Shown in pieces: positions 44,401 to 53,400 of a DNA stretch of 64,000 nucleotides. Both the position numbers and the translations under genes were made by a program. Origin of the DNA: Lysobacter sp. BMK333-48F3 (GTDB lineage Bacteria; Pseudomonadota; Gammaproteobacteria; Xanthomonadales; Xanthomonadaceae); contig NZ_JAIHOO010000001.1 of the NCBI RefSeq assembly GCF_019733395.1, forward strand, positions 4,092,501 through 4,156,500, in the 5' to 3' direction. Each line of letters starts with the position of its first letter. Position 1 is the first letter of the stretch. The notes below the pieces were generated by a model. The model worked only from the letters and a program-made list of their open reading frames with translations, made no database searches and was not told the DNA's origin.

Positions 44401-47400
44401 TCGAGGCGCAGCTGACGCGCGCCGACGGCGTGCGCGAGGCGGTGGTGATCGCCCGCGACGGGCGTCCGGGCGAAACCCGGCTGGTCGCCTATCTGATCGT
44501 CGAGCCCGGCGCAGCGAAGCCGGAGGCGGCGCAACTGCGCGCGCAGCTGAGCCAGCGCCTGCCGGACTACATGCTGCCGGCCGCTTACGTGGTCCTGGAG
44601 GCCTGGCCGCTGACCCCGAACGGCAAGCTCGAACGCAAGGCGCTGCCGGCGCCGGACGGCGAATCCTACGGCCGCCGCGCCTATGCCGAACCGCAGGGCG
44701 AGGTCGAACAGGCCCTGGCCGCGATCTGGTCGCAGTTGCTGGGCGTGGAGCGGGTCGGACGCGACGACGACTTCTTCGAACTCGGCGGACATTCCTTGCT
44801 GGCGATCCGGTTGTTGGAACAACTGCGCCGCCGCGGCTGGTCGACCGATATCCGTTCGCTGTTCGCTCATCCCACCTTGGCCGCGCTCGCCGCTGCGGTC
44901 CAGGGCGAGGGCGGAGAGGCGAGGGTGGCGGTGCCGCCGAACCGGATCCCGCCCGGCTGCGAGGCGATCGCGCCGGCGATGCTGCCGCTGGTCGCGCTCG
45001 ACGCCGCGGCGATCGAGCGCATCGTCCGCGCCACGCCGGGCGGCGCGGCCAATATCCAGGACATCTATCCGCTGGCGCCGCTGCAGCAGGGCATCCTGTT
45101 CCACCACCTGCTGCAGAGCGAGACAGATACCTACGTTCTGCCGACCCTGCTGGAGTTCGACGACCGCGCCCGCTTGGACCGCTTCGTCGCCGCTCTGCAG
45201 CGGGTCGTCGCGCGCCACGACATCCTGCGCACCGCCGTGCATTGGGAAGGCCTGGCCGAGCCGGTGCAGGTGGTCTGGCGCCGCGCCGGGCTGGAGCTGC
45301 GTACGCTGGAGTTGGCGCCGGGGCCGCAGCCGGCCGAGCAGCGTCTGCGCGAACATCCGCAGGTGCGCGGCTCGCGCATCGACGTGCGCCGCGCGCCGAT
45401 GCTGCACGGCTACGCCGCCCGCGCCGAGCGCGGCGAACGCTGGCTGTTGTTGCTGGCCTATCACCACCTGGTGATGGACCACACCACCCTGGAACGGCTG
45501 GTCGAGGAGATCGCCGCGATCGAACGCGGCGACGAGGCCGAGCTGCCGGCGCCGGTGCCTTTCCGCGACTTCGTCGCCCAGGCCCGGCTCGGCATCGGCG
45601 AGCGCGAGCATGAGGGCTTTTTCCGCGCCATGCTCGGCGATCTGGACGAGCCGACCGCACCGTTCGGCCTGCTCGACGTGCAGGGCGACGGTTCGCAGAT
45701 CGAACAGGCGCAACGCCGCTTGCCGGCCGAGCTGGCGGCGCGGCTGCGTCGGCAGGCGACGGCGCACGGCGTCGGCGCGGCCAGCCTGTTCCATTTGGCC
45801 TGGGCCCAGGTGCTGGGGCAGTGCAGCGGCCGCGACGACGTGGTATTCGGCACCGTGCTGTTCGGGCGCATGCACGGCGGCGCCGGCGCCGACCGCGCGG
45901 TCGGCATGTTCATCAACACCTTGCCGCTGCGCTTGCGGTTGGGCGGACGCAGTGCGCGCCAGGCGTTGCGCGAGACCCACGAGCGCCTGAGCGGCTTGTT
46001 GCGCCATGAGCACGCCTCGTTGGCGCTGGCCCAGCGCTGCAGCGCGATGGAAGCGCATACACCGCTGTTCTCGGCCCTGCTCAATTACCGCCACAGCCAG
46101 GTCGGCAGCGGCGCCCACACCCGGGTCCTCGACGGCGTGCGCCTGCTGGACGTGCGCGACCGCACCAATTATCCGTTCGGCCTCTACATCGACGACTCGG
46201 GGCGCGATTTCGAACTGACCGTGCAGGTCGCGGCCTCGGTCCGCGCCGAGCGCATCGCCGATTTCGTCGAGCAGGCGCTGACCGCCCTGGCGCAGGCGCT
46301 GGAACGATCTTCCGATGCGCCGCTGAGCGCGCTCGACGCGCTGCCGGCGGCGGAGCGCCAGTGCGTGCTCTACGGTTACAACGACACCCGCCGCGACTAT
46401 GCCGCGCCGGCCTTGGTCCACGAAGCCTTCGAGCAGCAGGCCGCGGCGCATCCGGAGCGGATCGCGCTGGAACTGGACGGTGCGCAACTGAGCTATCGCG
46501 CGCTCAACGAACAGGCCAACCGCCTGGCGCGGCATCTGCGCGGCCTCGGCGTCGGCCCCGACCAACGCGTGGCGATCTGTGTCGAACGCAGTCTGGCGAT
46601 GGTGGTGGCGATCCTGGCCACGCTGAAAGCCGGCGGCGCTTACGTGCCGCTGGATCCGGCCTATCCGGACGAGCGCCTGGCGCAGATGCTGCGCGACAGC
46701 CGGCCGGCGGCAGTGCTGAGCCAGCACCGGCTGTTGCCGCGGCTGGCGCCGGGCGAGGCCGCGCTGGTGCTGCTCGACGAGGCGGCGCCGGCCTGGGCCA
46801 AGGCCTCGGCCGCCAACGTGCACGGCGGCGAGCTGGGGCTGAAGCCCGAGCACCTGGCCTACGTGATCTACACCTCCGGCTCGACCGGCGTGCCCAAGGG
46901 CGTGGCGATGCCGCATCGCGGCCTGGTCAACCTGCTGGCCTGGCAGCGCGAACAGTTGCCGGAACCGGCGCGGACCCTGCAGTTCGCCGCGCTGGGCTTC
47001 GATGTCGCGTTCCAGGAAATCTTCAGCACCCTGGGCAGCGGCGGCACCCTGGTGCTGCTGCACGAAGAACTGCGCCAGGATCTGCCGGCGCTGGCCGAGT
47101 GGTTGGCGCAGGAGTCGATCGAACGGCTGTTCCTGCCGTACATCGCTCTGAGCACGCTCAGCGAACTGTGGTCGCAGCGCGCCGAGCCGCTGCCGATGCT
47201 GCAGGACCTGATCACCGCCGGCGAACAACTGCGCATCACCCCGGCGATCCGGCGCATGTTCGCCAAGCACCCGCAGGCGCGGCTGCACAACCACTACGGC
47301 CCGACCGAAAGCCACGTGGTCAGCGCGCATACCCTGGACGGCCCGGCCGAACACTGGGAAGACCTGCCGCCGATCGGCCGGCCGATAGGCAACAGCCGGG

Positions 47401-50400
47401 TCTATCTACTCGATGCGCAGCGGCGGCCGGTGCCGGTCGGCGTCGCCGGCGAGCTGTACCTGGGCGGGGTGCAGGTCGCGCAGGGCTATCTGCAGCGGCC
47501 AGAGCTGAGCGCGCAGCGCTTTCTGGCCGACCCCTTCGACCGCCGCGGCGGCGGCCGCATGTACAAGACCGGCGATCTCGGCCGCTGGCGCGAAGACGGC
47601 ACGATCGAGTACCTGGGCCGCAACGATTTCCAGGTCAAGGTGCGAGGCTACCGGATCGAGCTGGGCGAGATCGAGGCGCAGCTGACGCGCGCCGACGGCG
47701 TGTGCGAGGCGGTGGTGATCGCCCGCGACGGGCGTCCGGGCGAAACCCGGCTGGTCGCCTATCTGATCGTCGAGCCCGGCGCAGCGAAGCCGGAGGCGGC
47801 GCAACTGCGCGCGCAGCTGAGCCAGCGCCTGCCGGACTACATGCTGCCGGCCGCTTACGCGGTCCTGGAGGCCTGGCCGCTGACCCCGAACGGCAAGCTC
47901 GACCGCAAGGCGCTGCCGGCGCCGGACGGCGAATCCTACGGCCGCCGCGCCTATGCCGAACCGCAGGGCGAGGTCGAACAGGCCCTGGCCGCGATCTGGT
48001 CGCAGTTGCTGGGCGTGGAACGGGTCGGACGCGACGACGACTTCTTCGAGCTCGGCGGACATTCGTTGCTGGCGATCCGGTTGATCTCGCAGGTGCGGGA
48101 GCGGCTCGATGCCGAGCTGGCCTTGTCGAGCCTGTTCGCCCAACCGCGCTTGGCCGCGCTGGCCGTCGCGGTGGCCGCGGCTGGACGCAGCGCGCTCGCG
48201 CCGATCCCGCTCGCCGGCCGCTCGCAGCCCCTGCCCTTGTCGCCGGCGCAGCAGCGGCTGTGGTTCGTCGCCGGCGTCGATCCGCTGGCCAGCGCCGCGT
48301 ATCACGTCCCCGGCGCGCTGCGTCTGCGCGGCGCACTCGATCGTGCGGCGCTGCGCGCGGCACTGGACCGCGTCGTGGCGCGGCACGAATCGCTGCGTAC
48401 CCGTTTCGTCGCTATCGACGGTCAACCCTGGCAAACGATCGATCCGCCGCGCGGGTTCGCGTTGAGCGAGCAGGACGCGGGCGGTCTGACTCCGCAACAG
48501 ATCGAAGATTTGTGCCGCGAAGCCGCGGCGCAGCCCTTCGACCTCGCCGCGGGGCCGCCGATTCGCGGCCGCCTGCTGCGCGTCGCCGCCGACGAGCACG
48601 TGCTGCTGGTGACGATGCACCACATCGTGTCCGACGGTTGGTCGCTGAGCGTGCTGATGCGCGAAGTCGCCACCGCCTACAGCGCGTTGCGTGAAAACCG
48701 CGACCCGCCGGAGCCGGCGCTGCCGGTGCAGTACCCCGATTATGCGGTCTGGCTGCAGCACCGCCTGGACGCACCGGAGGCGCAGGCGCAGTTGGCGTCC
48801 TGGGTCGAACACTTGCGCGGCGCGCCGTCGCTGGTCGAGCTGCCGACCGACCGGCCGCGGCCGCCGTTGCAGGACTACCGCGGCGCCAGCCTCGACGTCG
48901 GCTTGGACGCGGCGGCGAGCGAAGCCGTGCGCAACCTGGCCCAACGTCATGGCGCTACTGCGTACATGGTGGTGCTGGCGGCCTGGGCGGCGGTAGTCGC
49001 GCGCTACAGCGGCCAGCGCCGGGTAGTGCTCGGCAGCTCGCACGCCGGCCGCGACCGGGTCGAGATCGAGCCGCTGATCGGTTTCTTCGTCAACACCCAG
49101 GCGATCCAGATCGACCTGGACGCGGCGGCGAGCGTAGGCGAGCTGCTGGCGCAGGTGCGGCAGGAGGCGCTGCGGGCGCAGGAACGCCAGCAGGTGCCGT
49201 TCGAACGGCTGGTCGAGGCCCTGAACCCGCCGCGCTCGATGGCGCACTCGCCGGTGTTCCAGCTGATGCTGACCTGGCACAACACCCCGGATGTGCGCCT
49301 GGAGCTGGCCGGGTTGGAGGTGGAGCGGGTCGAGAGCCTGCCCGCCAGCGCCCAGTTCGATCTGGCGCTGGACCTGCAGGAGCGGGACGGGCGCGTGCTC
49401 GGCAAACTCAACTACGCGACCGCGCTGTACGACGAGGCGACCGTGCGCCGGCATTGGGAAGGCGTGGCCGCGATGTTGCGCGGCATGGCCGCCGACGACG
49501 GTCAGCCGGTCGAGCGGATCGACTTGCTGGACGCGCCGCAGCGCCAACAGTTGCTGCAGGACTTCGCCTTCGGCGGCGCGGCCGTGCCGGCGCATGCGTT
49601 CGTGCAGACCGCGTTCGAACGCCAGGCGGCGCAACGGCCGGACGCGGTCGCGATCGAGCACGACGGCGAAGCCTGGACATACTCCGAGCTGGACCGGCGC
49701 GCCAATCGCCTCGCGCATTACCTGCGCGGACTCGGTCTGCAGGCCGACGACCGGATCGCGCTGTGCCTGCAGCGCGGACCGGAGCTGATCGTTGCGGTCC
49801 TCGCCACGCTCAAGGCCGGCGCGGCCTACGTGCCGTTGGATCCTGCGCATCCGGACCAGCGACTGGCCTGGCTGTTGCAGGATTGCGCACCGGCGGCGCT
49901 GTTGACCCAAAGCGCCTTGCGCGGGCGTCTGCAGCCTCCCGCGGGTTGCCGCGCGATCGCGCTCGACGCCACCGCCTGGGAGCATGCGCCCTGGGCGGCG
50001 GCGCCGGCGCATGCGCCGGATCTGCGGGCCTGGGCCGGCGACGGCTCGCACTTGGCCTACGTGATCTACACCTCCGGATCGACCGGCACGCCCAAGGGGG
50101 TGATGGTCGAGCATCGCCAGTTCGCGCACCAGGTCGCGGCCCTGCAGTCGCTGTACAGCTTCGTGCCGGAAGACCGTGTGCTGCAGTTCTCCGGGCTCAG
50201 CTTCGACGTCGCCGGCGAGGAGATCTTCGGTGCGCTCAGCCACGGCGCCACGCTGGTGCTGCGCACCGACGACTGGCTGGCCGAACCGCAGCGCTGGTGC
50301 GAGCTATGCGACGGTCACCGCCTGACCGTCGCCAACCTGCCGACCCTGTTCTGGCAGCGCCTGGCGCAGACGCCCGCGGCGAGCCTGCCGGCGCGGCTGC

Positions 50401-53400
50401 GCCAGATCGTGATCGGCGGCGACGCGGTCGGCGCAGCCGCGCTCGAAGCCTGGTGGCGCCGCGACGGCCATCTTCCGGCGTTGGCCAATGCTTATGGCCC
50501 GACCGAAACCACCATCAACGCCAGCGTGGCCCGCTGCCGCGCCGACGACCCGCCGGGCAGCATCGGCCGGCCGGTCGCCAATGCGCGCATCTATCTGCTC
50601 GATCCGCAGGGGCAGCCGGTACCGCTCGGCGCGGTCGGCGAAATCTGCATCGGCGGTGCCGGCGTGGCGCGCGGCTATCTGCATCGCCCGGAGCTGACCG
50701 CGCAGCGCTTTCTGGCCGATCCCTTCGCGCCGCCCGGCGCGCAGGCGCCGAGGATGTACCGCAGCGGCGATCTCGGCCGCTGGCGCAACGACGGCACGAT
50801 CGAGTTCCTCGGCCGCGACGACCAGCAGGTCAAGCTGCGCGGATTCCGCATCGAGCTCGGCGAGATCGAGGCCGAACTGGCGCGCCTGGACGGCATCGCC
50901 GAGGCGGCGGTGATCCTCGACGCAGGGCAGGGCGAGGACCGCCGTCTGCTGGCCTATGTGGTCGCCGCCGGCGAGCGCCTGGATCCGGCCGAGCTGCGCG
51001 CAGGGCTGGCCGAACGCCTGCCGGACTACATGTTGCCGGCAGCGTTCGTGCGTTTGCCTGCGCTGCCGCTCAACGCCAACGGCAAACTCGACCGCGCCGC
51101 ACTGCCGGCCCTGGAAGGCGCGGCTTATGCGCAGGCCGCATTCGAACCGCCCCAGGGCGAGCACGAGATCGCACTCGCGCGACTGTGGTCGCAATTGCTC
51201 GGCGTCGAAGCGGTCGGCCGCGGAGACGGCTTCTTCGAGCTCGGCGGACATTCGCTGCTGGCGGTGCGGATGATTTCGCAACTGCGCCAGCGGCTCGGCG
51301 TGGAACTGGCGCTGAGTTCGGTGTTCGCGCGGCCGAGGCTGGCCGAACTGGCGGCGGAGCTGGCCCGGTCTGCGCCCAGCGCGGCCGATCCGATCCCGCA
51401 AGCCGACCGCAGCCGGCCGTTGCCGCTGTCGCATTCGCAGCAACGGCTGTGGTACGTGACCCGGATCGACGCTCAGGCCGGCGCGGCCTATCACTTGCCG
51501 GGCGCGCTGCGCTTGCGCGGCGAACTCGACCGCGACGCCCTGCAAGCGGCGCTGGATCGCATCGTCGCGCGTCACGAAACCCTGCGCGCGCGGTTCTTCG
51601 CCGTCGACGGCCAGCCGCGGCAACGGATCGAGCCGTGGGCGCCGGCGGCGATCGGCTATCGCGTGCTGGAGGGGCTCGACGAGGCCGCACTGCGCGAGCT
51701 GTGCCGGGCCGAGGCCGCGGCCCCGTTCGATCTGGAGCGCGAGCCGCCGCTGCGCGTGCAGTTGCTGCGCCTGGCGCAGGACGAACATGTGCTGTTGTTG
51801 ACCTTGCACCACATCGTCGCCGACGGCTGGTCGCTGAGCGTGCTCGCGCACGAGTTCTCGACCCTGTACCGCGCCTTCCGCGTCGGCCAGGCCGATCCGC
51901 TGCCGGCCCTGCCGGTGCAGTACGCGGATTACGCCGCCTGGCAACGGCAGCGTGCGCAGGGGGCGCAATGGCAGCGCCAGTTGCAATACTGGGTGGAGCG
52001 CCTGGGCGAGGCGCCGCCGCTGATCGGGTTGGCCACCGATCGGCCGCGGCCGCCGAGCCAGGACTATCTCGGCGCCCGTTTCGACGTCGCCCTCGACCCC
52101 GCCCTCGGCGCCGATCTGTCCGCCTTGGCGCAGCGCCACGGTGCGACCTTGTACATGGTCGTGCTGGCGGCGTGGGCGGCCGTGCTGGGCCGACTCAGCG
52201 GCCAGTCGCAGGTGGTGCTGGGCAGCTCGCTGGCCGGCCGCGACCGCGCCGAGTTCGAACCGCTGATCGGCTTCTTCGTCAATGCCCAAGCGCTGCGTTT
52301 CGACCTCGATCAGAGTCTCGACGTCGCCGGTTTGCTGGCGCAGGCGCGCGAGGTCGCGCTGCAGGCCCAGCACCATCGCGAAGTGCCGTTCGAACAAGTG
52401 GTCGAGGCGCTCAATCCGGCTCGTTCGACCGCCTACAACCCGATCTATCAGGTGCGCCTGGCTTGGCAGAACACGCCGCCGACCCAGCTTGCCGCCGACG
52501 GGCTGGCGTTCGACAGCCTCGCCTCGCAGGCCGGGCATGCCCAGTTCGACCTGTCGCTCGATCTGGAACCGGCGGGCGAGGGCATCGTCGGCCAGTTCAA
52601 CTACGCTACCGCGCTGTACGACGAGGCGACGGTGCGCCGGCACTGGGACGCGTTGGTGGCGATGCTGCGCGGCATGGTCGCCGACGAGCGCGCGCCGGTG
52701 GCGCGGATCGGCCTGCTCGATGCCGAGCGGCGCGAACAGGTCTTGTACGGCTTCAATGCGTCCGGCGCCGGCGGCCACGACGATCTGCTGCACCGCCTGT
52801 TCGAGCGCCAGGCCGCGGCGCAGCCGCAGACCCTGGCTTTGGCCTACGACGGACAGGAGTTGAGCTACGCCGAGCTCAATGCGCGGGCCAATCGCATCGC
52901 CCACCATCTGCGCGGGCTGGGCCTGCGTCCGGACGATCGCGTGGCGCTGTGCCTGGAACGCAGCCTCGACCTGGGCGTGGCCTGGTGGGCCACGCTCAAG
53001 GCCGGCGGCGCCTGCGTGCCGCTGGATCCGGTGCATCCCGACGAACGTCTGGCGCACATGCTGTCCGACAGCGCGCCGGTCGCGGTGCTGACCCAGTCGC
53101 ACCTACTTTCCCGCCTGCAGGTGCCGGCCGGCTGCACGGTGCTGTCGCTCGACGAAACGGCGGAACATGCGCTGGAAGCGGCGCCCTGGGCGCAAGCCTC
53201 GGCGCAGGATCCGGATCCGGCCGAGGTCGGCTTGTCGCCGGCGCATCTGGCCTACGTGATCTACACCTCGGGCTCGACCGGATTGCCCAAGGGCGTGATG
53301 GTCGAGCACCGCAACGTGCTCAATTTCCTGCACGGCATGGAGCAGCGCATCCATGGCCCGGCGCCGGACTGCCGCCGCATCGCCTGGAACTCCTCGTTCG

